Source: JAEYZS01 sp964469265
GTDB lineage: Bacteria; Bdellovibrionota; Bdellovibrionia; Bdellovibrionales; JAEYZS01
DNA length: 64,000 bases
Direction: 5' to 3'
Assembly: GCA_964469265.1 (NCBI GenBank)
Contig: CAYXYF010000004.1
Location: 36,220-100,219, forward strand
In this document: positions 6,715 to 14,934 of the stretch, one piece after another
How the letters are laid out: every line of letters begins with the position of its first letter
How positions within the stretch are numbered: position 1 is the stretch's first letter
Made by a program: the position numbers and the translations under genes
The notes under the pieces: generated by a model
What the model was told of the DNA's origin: nothing
What the model saw: only the letters and a program-made list of their open reading frames with translations
Database searches by the model: none

Positions 6715-8070
6715 TTACTGAAGGATCGGACGAATAATAACATCGACGCGGCGGTTTTGCGCGCGGCCATCTCTTGTACGGTTGGAAGCAATGGGCTCTT
6801 GATCTCCATAGCCATTGGCTATGATATTCCACTCATCGACGACAACATTTTCTACAAGATAATTGCGAACGGCATCCGCACGAGCCTCTGAGAGTCTTGA
6901 GTTAATCTCTGGTGAGCCAGTGGAGTCCGTGTGACCTTGTATTTCAATTTCTGCAGCTCCAATGGATTCAATAACAGACTGAAGCTTACTTAAAAGAGAA
7001 TAGTTGTCAGCAGGAAGGTCTGCTTGTCCGCTTGGGAAGCGAAGACCTTTAAGACGTATAATCAAAATGTCGTCTTGTCTGTAGACATCGGCTTCTTGCT
7101 CGTTAAATTGAGTGCGGGCTTCTTGAAGCTTTTCATCAAGGGCTATCTGGTCTGTCATCTCAGAATTTTCCGCTGCAATAACCGAGAGCTCTTGATCTCG
7201 TGCACCTAGCTCTTCTTGAGTAGTCATAAGAGCAGATTGCAATTCTCGCTGCGCTAAGCCTTCCTGTTCTAGCTCCAGTGCAAGTTGTTCGGGAGTCTTG
7301 TTTTTATTTGCATTTGAATCCCGAGTGATTCGCAATGCGCGTTCTGCGGCTTCACGTGCTTTTGTTCCAACTTCTCCTATACGGATTTTGTCATCTCTGC
7401 TTGCTGTAATCAATGCATCAGCGTCTTTAAGACGTTTTTCTGCTAAGGCCAGAGTTTGTGGTGCGATATCTTCGGCGCCTTCATTTTTAGCTTGCTCAAT
7501 TTGTTCGCGAGCAGGGCCAAGTTCTTTGGCTTTAATTGCCTCAAGCTCAACGGCCATATATTGATCTAAAAGCTCCTGCCGGTCTTCACCATCAACTTTG
7601 AAATTTCCATCTTCAAAATCTTTAGCAATATCAATTAGCTTCTCATCGGCCTCTTTCAGTAACTCGCCACTGTATTCTGGTGCCTCGGCTTCTAAGGTGC
7701 GTTTTCTTACGTCAACGATTTCAGGAATAGTATCGGCACCCGTACGTGCCACACCGATGGCCTGGAGTAACCATGCATTACCAAGTGCAACTTCTTTTAA
7801 AATATCTTCGTTATCTTTGTTGTCGTCACGAGCTTCTTTGGCCTCTTCAAGTTGTTTTTCGGCTTTTTCGAACTTATCCGGTGATAGAACATTGACCTGA
7901 TCTTGTCTTGCATTCTCTAAATTCCCTTGAAGGCTTTCGATTTCTTCAGTCGGATTTGCGTCCCTTGGAAATTCCTGAATTTCAGGAGTCGATGAGCAAG
8001 CTGCGAAGAAAAGTAAAGAGATTAAAAACCCAAACCAGCCTACTTGTTTTATTTGTTTAATCAGTTCCAT
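6715..8070 (-). CDS. OmpA-family peptidoglycan-binding lipoprotein with helical repeat region
   Basis: 451 residues. The N-terminus has a signal peptide ending in lipobox FFAAC (Cys25), so the protein is probably outer-membrane anchored. Residues 30-310 are Glu/Ala/Lys-rich and likely helical, with DUF4398-like segments. The C-terminal 120 residues are an OmpA domain: FPSGQADLPADNYSLL, IEIQGHTDSTGSPEINSRLS, ARADAVRNYLV and NRRVDVII, with the Asp and Arg that bind diaminopimelate in this family. It would tether outer membrane to cell wall. Ribosome site GAGGAGAT precedes ATG 8070. The small membrane protein gene 28 bases upstream is probably in the same operon. Confidence 0.88.
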   Translation of the reverse strand: MELIKQIKQVGWFGFLISLLFFAACSSTPEIQEFPRDANPTEEIESLQGNLENARQDQVNVLSPDKFEKAEKQLEEAKEARDDNKDNEDILKEVALGNAWLLQAIGVARTGADTIPEIVDVRKRTLEAEAPEYSGELLKEADEKLIDIAKDFEDGNFKVDGEDRQELLDQYMAVELEAIKAKELGPAREQIEQAKNEGAEDIAPQTLALAEKRLKDADALITASRDDKIRIGEVGTKAREAAERALRITRDSNANKNKTPEQLALELEQEGLAQRELQSALMTTQEELGARDQELSVIAAENSEMTDQIALDEKLQEARTQFNEQEADVYRQDDILIIRLKGLRFPSGQADLPADNYSLLSKLQSVIESIGAAEIEIQGHTDSTGSPEINSRLSEARADAVRNYLVENVVVDEWNIIANGYGDQEPIASNRTRDGRAQNRRVDVIIRPILQ

Positions 8071-8098
8071 GTGATCTCCTCAATAAGTGTTTAAAATT

Positions 8099-8281
8099 TT
8101 AATTTCGGTCGTAATTATTATGGTTTGTTTCAGCTGGATCGAAGGGAGTCGCTGTTAGTGGTTCGGAGGTGCTATGACTGTTTATTGACATTTTATTTTC
8201 TCGAAATTCAATAACAGTGATAAGAGTCATTGTTATTGCTAGCACTGCTAATACGATACAAATTTTTAAGAATGTTTTCAT
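8099..8281 (-). CDS. Small single-pass membrane protein, unknown
   Basis: 60 residues. An N-terminal hydrophobic helix (LKICIVLAVLAITMTLITVI) is followed by a polar tail ending PAETNHNNYDRN. A strong ribosome site (AAAAGGAAG) precedes ATG 8281. It probably heads a two-gene operon with the OmpA-type lipoprotein. I recognise no family; the helix could be an uncleaved signal anchor. Confidence 0.7.
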   Translation of the reverse strand: MKTFLKICIVLAVLAITMTLITVIEFRENKMSINSHSTSEPLTATPFDPAETNHNNYDRN

Positions 8282-8429
8282 GGCCCCTTCCTTTTAAGAA
8301 TTATTTTGTAAATTCAAGCGAATACTAGCATCAACGACGGTATTTACGTGTTTAGTTTGTGACATAAATTTGCGGGAGACTTCAAATTTAAAGTGGATAG
8401 TTTGGGCGTTTTAAAATACTGTCTTACCT

Positions 8430-9332
8430 ATGTTGTTACAAGAACGCCATGTTTATGTCTGCCATACCAACTATAAAGAAGAACTCTTGCGAGAACTTGG
8501 TACGGTTGAAGAAGATTTGGGGCAGTATGTAGTCAGTCCCGTCCGCCTTGAAGACTCCGTATGGGCACAAGATATTTTATACAGTGTAAAGAAAATTGAA
8601 TTTGATTCCATTTCTCAGGCGGCCAAAGCGTTAAAAGATATTCATTCCCATTGGACGGGAGATTCTTTATCACACCACCGACGGGCATCACTTATCCAAG
8701 AAAAACTAAACTATTTTAAGCATCCAGTGCTAGAGTTTTTAGGCGATATGCCAGCAAAAAAGTTTGGACTTTGGATAATGGTAAATGAAAACACTATCTA
8801 TGCATCTGCTGATACCCGATCGCCAATTCCTTTTGGAATAATTAATTTTAACGAAGATAAAAAAACTCCTCCTTCTAGAGCTTATTTGAAACTTTGGGAA
8901 ACATTTACTGTCTTAAAAGCTTTACCTATAAAAACAGATAGAGTTATTGATCTTGGAAGCTGTCCTGGGGGATGGTCATGGGTGCTTTCTCAAGTTGCAA
9001 ATGAAGTGGTGAGTGTGGATAAAGCTCCTCTTGATGAGAAGATTGCACGTATAAAGAATATTCATTTTATTAAAAAAGATGCTTTTAAATTAAACCCGTC
9101 TGAAGTGGGACCAGTGGATTGGCTCTTCTCTGATATTATTTGTGAGCCAAATCGTCTCTATGAACTTGTTCAGGTATGGAAAAACTTTGGGGTTGTAAAC
9201 TTTGTTTGCACTATAAAATTTAAAGGAAAAACAGATTTTGATGCTCTAGAGCGGTTTAAAAGCATTTCTGGGTCTCAGTTGCGACATCTCTATAACAACA
9301 AGCACGAAATTACGTGGATTCTCACGCCATAA
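8430..9332 (+). CDS. RlmM-like 23S rRNA 2'-O-ribose methyltransferase (FtsJ fold)
   Basis: 300 residues. The C-terminal half has the SAM-binding motif VIDLGSCPGGWSWVLSQ near residue 172, a following acidic strand VVSVDKAPLD, then WLFSDIICEP (catalytic Asp), CTIKFKGKT (Lys) and HEITW (Glu), matching the K-D-K-E arrangement of FtsJ/RrmJ enzymes. The N-terminal half fits the RlmM (COG2933) accessory THUMP-like region, though the protein is shorter than E. coli RlmM (366). RlmM methylates C2498 of 23S rRNA; target here is inferred. No clear ribosome site at ATG 8430. Confidence 0.75.
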   Translation: MLLQERHVYVCHTNYKEELLRELGTVEEDLGQYVVSPVRLEDSVWAQDILYSVKKIEFDSISQAAKALKDIHSHWTGDSLSHHRRASLIQEKLNYFKHPVLEFLGDMPAKKFGLWIMVNENTIYASADTRSPIPFGIINFNEDKKTPPSRAYLKLWETFTVLKALPIKTDRVIDLGSCPGGWSWVLSQVANEVVSVDKAPLDEKIARIKNIHFIKKDAFKLNPSEVGPVDWLFSDIICEPNRLYELVQVWKNFGVVNFVCTIKFKGKTDFDALERFKSISGSQLRHLYNNKHEITWILTP

Positions 9333-9351
9333 AATACTAGTATCGCTCGTT

Positions 9352-9894
9352 ATGGCAAAGCTCATTTTATCAATTGTTATTGCAGTTTCTTCTTCCATCA
9401 GCTTAGCGGATACTTGGAAGCCATGGGGATTTGAAAACTACTCCAGAGACGAACGAAAAATCATTTACCGTTTAGATACTTTAACGAATATAAATAAGTC
9501 CCTTGTTCATATGCTATTTGAAGGTGCAAGATTTTCTAATTGTGATGTCAAGGCTCATATGACTCCAAACGGAGTGGTGGTCTCGCTTGCTCACTTCGAC
9601 TCCAAAAGAGCTTTTGGAATTTCTGTAGACACTAATAACGCGCTTTTTAGCGATATCTTCTTTAGAAGTAAGAATCACGCGACCTATATTTTAGTTTCTG
9701 AACAAAAAGTAGTTACGCCAGATCCTAATGTAGAGTCCCTGACGTATCTCATGTACTTTGATGTGAACTTCGACGGTACAATTCGTGAGCTTAAAATATT
9801 TAGTCGAATCAATAAAATTAAAAAGCCGTTGCTTCCGATGCTGGGTCGATCTGAGCGCTACTTTGACATTGGCCCTCATGCGGTATGTCGATAG
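9352..9894 (+). CDS. Secreted protein, unknown
   Basis: 180 residues with a signal peptide (MAKLILSIVIAVSSSISLA, then DTWKP). The mature part is mixed alpha/beta in composition, with two Cys (in FSNCDVK and the C-terminal AVCR) that may form a disulphide in the periplasm. I recognise no family. It lies 19 bases after the RlmM-like gene and just upstream of the pst promoter region, so it may be the last gene of the rlmM unit rather than part of the phosphate regulon. Confidence 0.75.
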   Translation: MAKLILSIVIAVSSSISLADTWKPWGFENYSRDERKIIYRLDTLTNINKSLVHMLFEGARFSNCDVKAHMTPNGVVVSLAHFDSKRAFGISVDTNNALFSDIFFRSKNHATYILVSEQKVVTPDPNVESLTYLMYFDVNFDGTIRELKIFSRINKIKKPLLPMLGRSERYFDIGPHAVCR

Positions 9895-9909
9895 GACATT
9901 TTGCCAAGT

Positions 9910-9931
9910 CTGTCCTAACTTAATCCTAACA
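9910..9931 (+). promoter_or_regulatory. Candidate Pho box upstream of pstS
   Basis: CTGTCCT (9910-9916), 4 bases, TAATCCT (9921-9927), then AACA: two 7-base half sites with an 11-base period (TCCTAAC repeats exactly 11 bases apart), as in the enterobacterial PhoB site CTGTCAT-N4. A possible -10 TATAAA begins at 9940, 12 bases after the second half site, the place expected for PhoB-dependent promoters. phoB is encoded downstream in the same run of genes. Confidence 0.6.
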
Positions 9932-9989
9932 GTTCGCCTTATAAAATTAGATTAGTATTTCTAGTAGAAGCTAAATATGGAGCGTCTAC

Positions 9990-10991
9990 ATGAAGCTGGG
10001 TTTGATTCTGTTTATTGTGTTTTCCACAAATTCCTTGTTTGCCGATCAACTCATCACTGGTGCGGGTGCGACGTTTCCTTATCCACTATATTCAAAATGG
10101 TTTAGCGAGTACTCAAAACAAAACAAAGACGTGCGAATCAATTACCAATCCATCGGAAGTGGAGCGGGCATTAAGCAGCTGACATCAAAGACCGTTGACT
10201 TTGGGGCATCAGATGCGCCGATGTCAGATAAAGAGTTAGAAAATGCAAAAGGAAAAGTTGTGCACATTCCAACAGTTCTTGGTGCAGTAGTTATTAGTTA
10301 CAACCTAGAGGGAGTATCAGAGTTAAATCTTTCTTCCGACACGTTGGCAGGTATATTTATCGGCCAAATAAAAAAGTGGAATAATGAGCAGATCCAAAAA
10401 GACAATCCCAATCAAAAGCTTCCTAATCTTGATATTACTCCAATCTATCGCGCCGACGGCAGCGGAACGACAGCTGTCTTTACAGACTATTTGGCTAAAG
10501 TTTCACCAGAATGGAAAAATCAGGTCGGAGCAGGGAAAGCTGTTCGGTGGAAAGCTGGCTTAGGTGGAAAGGGAAATGAGGGTGTATCTGCTCTTTTAAA
10601 ACAAATTCCAGCAAGCATTGGTTATGTTGAACAGGCATTTGCGATAACAAATAAAATTCCTATAGCGGCCATAAAAAACACTGCAGGCCAATTTGTAATG
10701 CCGACATTTGATTCCGTCACCGCTGCTGCGACGACATCTCTTGCAAATATACCTGAAGACTTTCGTGTCTCCATTACAAACCCGTCGGGGAAGGGAGCCT
10801 ACCCAGTAGCCGCATTCACTTATATTCTTGTCTATCAAAAGCTCCCAGAAAAAAATGGCGCTGAGATAATAAAACTTCTTAACTGGATGATGGATAAAGG
10901 TCAGACCTATGCGAAGGACCTATCGTATTCGCCGCTTCCAGACGGTCTGAGATTAAAAGTAAAAGAAAAAATCGCAAAACTGGAGCCGTAG
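9990..10991 (+). CDS. pstS: Phosphate ABC transporter substrate-binding protein PstS
   Basis: 333 residues. Signal peptide (MKLGLILFIVFSTNSLFA) then DQLITGAGATFPYPLYSKW, the PstS phosphate-pocket start. Other family segments: YQSIGSGAGIKQLTSKTVDFGASDAPM, IYRADGSGTTAVFTDYL and SIGYVEQAFA. It binds phosphate in the periplasm and delivers it to PstCA. Ribosome site GGAGCG precedes ATG. It is the first gene of pstSCAB-phoUBR, with a candidate Pho box 59 bases upstream. Confidence 0.96.
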   Translation: MKLGLILFIVFSTNSLFADQLITGAGATFPYPLYSKWFSEYSKQNKDVRINYQSIGSGAGIKQLTSKTVDFGASDAPMSDKELENAKGKVVHIPTVLGAVVISYNLEGVSELNLSSDTLAGIFIGQIKKWNNEQIQKDNPNQKLPNLDITPIYRADGSGTTAVFTDYLAKVSPEWKNQVGAGKAVRWKAGLGGKGNEGVSALLKQIPASIGYVEQAFAITNKIPIAAIKNTAGQFVMPTFDSVTAAATTSLANIPEDFRVSITNPSGKGAYPVAAFTYILVYQKLPEKNGAEIIKLLNWMMDKGQTYAKDLSYSPLPDGLRLKVKEKIAKLEP

Positions 10992-10994
10992 CGT

Positions 10995-11927
10995 TTGCAA
11001 AAAAGATCTGACTTACATTTAGGTGATCAAGTATTTTATTGGACGTTAAAAGGCGTAGCTTTTTCGATTATCATTTTGTTAGCCGCGTTTTTTATTCTTC
11101 TGTTAAAGATGTCCTGGCCAGCCATTTCAAATAGTGGGATTAGTTTTTTTTGGACCAACGATTGGAATCCCGTGACAGAAGTCTACGGAGCATTGCCTTT
11201 TATATTCGGAACTGTCGTTACATCTGTTGTAGCCCTGATTTTATCCGTTCCTGTAAGTTTGGGGGCAGCACTTTTAATTACGGAAATCACACGCGGTCAG
11301 CTGAGAAAAGTTTTGGGCTTCTTAGTTGAAATGCTCGCTGCAATTCCCAGCGTGGTATATGGTCTTTGGGGACTATTTGTTATTGTTCCTTACTTAAGAA
11401 CGACGGTGCAGCCTTTTTTAAAAAAATATTTTGGATTCCTGCCATTTTTTGAAGGAGCACCTATTGGTGTGGGCATTTTGGCTGCGGGCGTGGTTTTAGC
11501 CATTATGATCACACCGACTATTGCAACAATTTGCCGAGAAATTTTCTTAACGATTCCAAAGGTAAATAAAGAAGGTGCTCTTGCTTTGGGGGCTACAAAA
11601 TGGGAGATGATTAATCTCACAGTCCTCAAAGGTTCCCTTTCAGGGGTTTTAGGCGCTATCATTCTAGGCATGGGAAGGGCATTGGGAGAGACAATGGCTG
11701 TTGCCATGGTCATTGGTAATCGCCCAGAGATTACAGCATCGTTATTTAGCCCAGCTCAGAGCATGGCGAGTTTGCTAGCCAACGAATATGCTGAAGCATC
11801 GACAGATTTGCATATCGCATCACTGACTGCAATTGGTCTTGGTCTTATGTTGGTTTCACTTATTGTAAACTCCATAGCGCGTCTTATTGTCTGGAAAGTT
11901 GGAAGACGTTTTAAGGGGGCAAAGTGA
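10995..11927 (+). CDS. pstC: Phosphate ABC transporter permease PstC
   Basis: 310 residues with six predicted membrane helices and the BPD-type permease loop EGALALGATKWEMI, where the ATPase docks. PstC-specific context includes YGALPFIFGTVVTS and IPSVVYGLWGLFVIVPYL. The start is probably TTG 10995, three bases after the pstS stop, with GGAG inside the pstS end as ribosome site; there is no suitable ATG nearby. The GTGA overlap with pstA shows tight coupling. Confidence 0.94.
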   Translation: MQKRSDLHLGDQVFYWTLKGVAFSIIILLAAFFILLLKMSWPAISNSGISFFWTNDWNPVTEVYGALPFIFGTVVTSVVALILSVPVSLGAALLITEITRGQLRKVLGFLVEMLAAIPSVVYGLWGLFVIVPYLRTTVQPFLKKYFGFLPFFEGAPIGVGILAAGVVLAIMITPTIATICREIFLTIPKVNKEGALALGATKWEMINLTVLKGSLSGVLGAIILGMGRALGETMAVAMVIGNRPEITASLFSPAQSMASLLANEYAEASTDLHIASLTAIGLGLMLVSLIVNSIARLIVWKVGRRFKGAK

Positions 11928-12799
11928 GAAGCAACCTTCGTCGTGTCTTAAGCATTAACGACTACAAAAGAAAACTTACAAACACGTTGATGATGGTTTT
12001 TATCGTCGTTGCCTCTGCTCTTGCGATATTTCCTCTTTTGAGTGTTTTTAGTTTTGTTTTCCAGAAAGGCTTTGCTGCATTATCTTGGGACTTTTTTACA
12101 AACCTACCTGCACCCGTCGGAGAATCGGGTGGTGGGATTGCACAAAGTATTGCTGGAAGTGGGATGTTAATTCTGTTAGCAAGTTTAATTGGAGTTCCAT
12201 GGGGAATGGCATCAGGAATTTATATTGCTGAATATGGTCACGGTAAAAGCGCATGGTTTTTACGTTTTTCAAATGATCTTTTAATGGGAGTTCCATCGAT
12301 TGTTGTAGGGTTATTTGTATACTCCATCGTAGTTGCGCCCATGCAAGGGTTTTCGCTTTTAGCTGGTGGAATTGCACTGGGAATAATTATGATTCCAATT
12401 GTGTCTCGTTCAACAGAGGAGATTCTTAAAACAGTGCCTCATCATATCCGAGAAGCAGGCCTTGCACTGGGCATATCTCGTTACAAAGTGATTTTAAATA
12501 TTATTTTAAGAGGAAGTTGGGGAGCAATTATAACAGGAGTGATACTGAGTATTGCCCGCATCAGTGGGGAAACTGCTCCACTATTGTTTACATCTTTTAA
12601 TAATCAGTTTTGGTCGTTTTCGCCGACCGAGCCAGTTTCCTCTTTGCCAATTCAAATTTATACATACGCAATTAGCCCCTTTGAAGACTGGCAAACTCAG
12701 GCGTGGGGCGCAGCTTTAGTGTTAATTTTATTTATTTTGATTATCAATATATGTGTGCGTTTAATATTCTCACAATCCGATCGACGGAGAAGAAAATAA
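11924..12799 (+). CDS. pstA: Phosphate ABC transporter permease PstA
   Basis: 291 residues, six predicted membrane helices, EAA loop IREAGLALGISRYKVIL, and the PstA segments SIVVGLFVYSIVV and ISGETAPLLFTSF. It starts at GTG 11924, overlapping the pstC TGA by three bases, with an AAGGGGG ribosome site. It forms the channel with PstC. The gene ends one base before pstB. Confidence 0.95.
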   Translation: MRSNLRRVLSINDYKRKLTNTLMMVFIVVASALAIFPLLSVFSFVFQKGFAALSWDFFTNLPAPVGESGGGIAQSIAGSGMLILLASLIGVPWGMASGIYIAEYGHGKSAWFLRFSNDLLMGVPSIVVGLFVYSIVVAPMQGFSLLAGGIALGIIMIPIVSRSTEEILKTVPHHIREAGLALGISRYKVILNIILRGSWGAIITGVILSIARISGETAPLLFTSFNNQFWSFSPTEPVSSLPIQIYTYAISPFEDWQTQAWGAALVLILFILIINICVRLIFSQSDRRRRK

Positions 12800-12800
12800 A

Positions 12801-13568
12801 ATGAGCAAAAAGACAAACCTACTTGAAGTTAAAAATTTAAATGCCTGGTTTGATGATTTCCAAGCCCTGAGAGACATCAATTTATCAGCGCAAGAAAATG
12901 ATATTCTTGCTCTAATCGGCCCCTCAGGTTGTGGTAAGTCGACCTTTATCAGATGTCTTAACCGCCTTCATGAAGAAGTGCCCAGTGCCCGAGTTAAAGG
13001 CGAAGTTTTTATTAACGGTGAAGACATCTATAAAAGAGGAACGGACCCCGTTAAAGTCAGGCGAAATGTGGGAATGGTCTTTCAAAAGCCCAATCCTTTT
13101 CCTGGCCTCACGATCTTTGAGAATGTAGCTATAGGATTAAAGCTATCTGGAGTGAAAAGAAAGTCTATCTTAAGCGGAATAGTTGAAAAGTCCTTAAAGC
13201 AAGCAGCCCTATGGGATGAAGTAAAAGATAAACTCAACCAACCTGGTACAAGTTTATCTGGGGGACAGCAACAAAGGTTGTGCATTGCCCGGGCTTTGGC
13301 GGTCAGCCCCCCAATCCTACTTATGGACGAGCCCACAAGCGCGCTAGACCCGATTTCGACGGCCCGGATAGAAGACCTTTTACAAGATCTTCGAAAGCAT
13401 GTAACAATAGTTATTGTGACTCATAATATGCAGCAGGCATCAAGAGTATCATCGAAGACAGCATTCTTTTTGTCTGGAAAAATTATTGAATTTGGTGCGA
13501 CAGCGCAAATATTCACAAAGCCTAAGAACTTAAAGACTGAAGAATACATTACTGGAAGATTCGGTTGA
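12801..13568 (+). CDS. pstB: Phosphate ABC transporter ATPase PstB
   Basis: 255 residues, normal length. Walker A GPSGCGKST (residues 40-48), Q loop MVFQKPNPFPG (the PstB-type PNPFP), signature LSGGQQQRLCIARALA, Walker B ILLMDEPTSALDP and the H loop VTHNMQQASR. It powers phosphate import and, with PhoU, is part of the signal to PhoR. Confidence 0.97.
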   Translation: MSKKTNLLEVKNLNAWFDDFQALRDINLSAQENDILALIGPSGCGKSTFIRCLNRLHEEVPSARVKGEVFINGEDIYKRGTDPVKVRRNVGMVFQKPNPFPGLTIFENVAIGLKLSGVKRKSILSGIVEKSLKQAALWDEVKDKLNQPGTSLSGGQQQRLCIARALAVSPPILLMDEPTSALDPISTARIEDLLQDLRKHVTIVIVTHNMQQASRVSSKTAFFLSGKIIEFGATAQIFTKPKNLKTEEYITGRFG

Positions 13569-13579
13569 TAGGAAAGAGT

Positions 13580-14251
13580 ATGTCAGAGCAACAGAAAGAA
13601 TTGGAACAATTAAAAAACGTCCTCTCACAAATGGGCGGGTACGTTGAAGAGGCTCTTAAACAAGCCACACAAGCCCTTCTTGATCGAAACCCTCATAATC
13701 ACGAACGTGTTCAGAGCATAGAAGATAAAATTAATGAGTCTCACTTATTAGTGGACAAGATGTGTTTAAATCTTTTGGCTAAGCTATCTCCGTTTGCTTC
13801 AGATTTAAGGTTGATATTAGCATGCTATAGAATGAATAGCGATCTTGAGCGCATGGGAGACCATGCACGCAATATCTCACGCGGTACAAGCCAGTATCTT
13901 TCACGAAAAGAAATTCCACACGAAAAGGAATTTTTAAAACTCATTAACGAAACGCGGTCTATGGTGGAGAGGTCTTTAAATAGTTTCGTAAATCACGATG
14001 TTGACCTTGCAAAAGATGTCTTAAAGCAAGATGACATCGTTGATGAGCTTAAAGATTCTTTGACCCTAAAAATGAAAGATCTCATGAAGTCAGACCCAGC
14101 TTATGTCGAGTCAGCTTTAGATTTTATCTTGTTTGCGCGGAACCTCGAACGGATTGGCGATCTTGCAACAAATATTGCAGAAGATGTTATCTTCATATCG
14201 CTCGGAGACGACATAAGACATGGAAATATTGAGAAATCGAAGGAAGAATAA
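13580..14251 (+). CDS. phoU: Phosphate signalling protein PhoU
   Basis: 223 residues from ATG 13580, chosen because AGGAAAG lies just before it; the open frame reaches a TTG at 13565 that overlaps the pstB stop. PhoU features: two three-helix bundles each with a metal-binding E/D-x-x-x-D pattern, seen as MNSDLERMGDHARNI and ARNLERIGDLATNIAEDVIF. It damps PhoR activity when phosphate is plentiful. Its last base overlaps the phoB ATG (TAATG). Confidence 0.95.
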   Translation: MSEQQKELEQLKNVLSQMGGYVEEALKQATQALLDRNPHNHERVQSIEDKINESHLLVDKMCLNLLAKLSPFASDLRLILACYRMNSDLERMGDHARNISRGTSQYLSRKEIPHEKEFLKLINETRSMVERSLNSFVNHDVDLAKDVLKQDDIVDELKDSLTLKMKDLMKSDPAYVESALDFILFARNLERIGDLATNIAEDVIFISLGDDIRHGNIEKSKEE

Positions 14252-14934
14252 TGGTAGAAGTTTTGGTTGTCGAAGACGAGCGCGATATTAACGATCTTGT
14301 TTCTCTTCATTTTGAGCGAGCTGGTTATCGTGTCGACCAGGCCTTTGACGGAGTTGAAGGTTTAACCTTAGCTTTGAATAAAACATATTCTGTTATTGTC
14401 TTAGATTGGATGCTTCCAGGTAAAAGTGGTTTAGATCTTTTAAAAGAATTACGCATTCATAAAAACAGCAATAGTGTCGCCGTTATTATGGCCACAGCAA
14501 AAGGTCAGGCCGATGATATAATTTTAGCCCTTGAATCTGGCGCCGATGACTATATCGCAAAGCCCTACGACATTGACGTATTAAAGGCTAGAGTCAAAGC
14601 CTTGTTAAGACGGGGCCCTATGGTCTCCGAATCTCAAAAATCGGTAATCAAGGTTCAAGGATTAGAATTAAACAGTAAAGAACATAAAGTTCACTGCGAC
14701 GGAAAAGAAGTTGATTTAACTATCTCAGAATTTAAATTGCTTGCAGCACTGATGATGAATTTAGGAGAGGTCTTATCCCGTAAAGAGCTAATTGCAGAAA
14801 TTCAAGGAGAAGGCGTCAGCGTGGTCGATCGTTCCATCGACACGCATATGGTTGGATTACGAAAAAAGATCGGCCCCTGTGCAGATTTAATACAAACAGT
14901 GCGAGGAGTAGGTTACAAAATTGACAATGAATAA
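14251..14934 (+). CDS. phoB: Phosphate regulon response regulator PhoB
   Basis: 227 residues. Receiver domain with acidic pocket VEDERD, phospho-acceptor Asp52 in VLDWMLPGKSG, switch Thr in MATAKG and Lys103 in YIAKPYD. Linker, then an OmpR-type winged-helix domain (about residues 130-225) with SEFKLLAALMMNLGEVLSR, VVDRSIDTHMVGLRKKIG and VRGVGYKI. It would activate the pst operon through the Pho box at 9910. Overlaps phoU by one base and phoR by eight. Confidence 0.95.
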   Translation: MVEVLVVEDERDINDLVSLHFERAGYRVDQAFDGVEGLTLALNKTYSVIVLDWMLPGKSGLDLLKELRIHKNSNSVAVIMATAKGQADDIILALESGADDYIAKPYDIDVLKARVKALLRRGPMVSESQKSVIKVQGLELNSKEHKVHCDGKEVDLTISEFKLLAALMMNLGEVLSRKELIAEIQGEGVSVVDRSIDTHMVGLRKKIGPCADLIQTVRGVGYKIDNE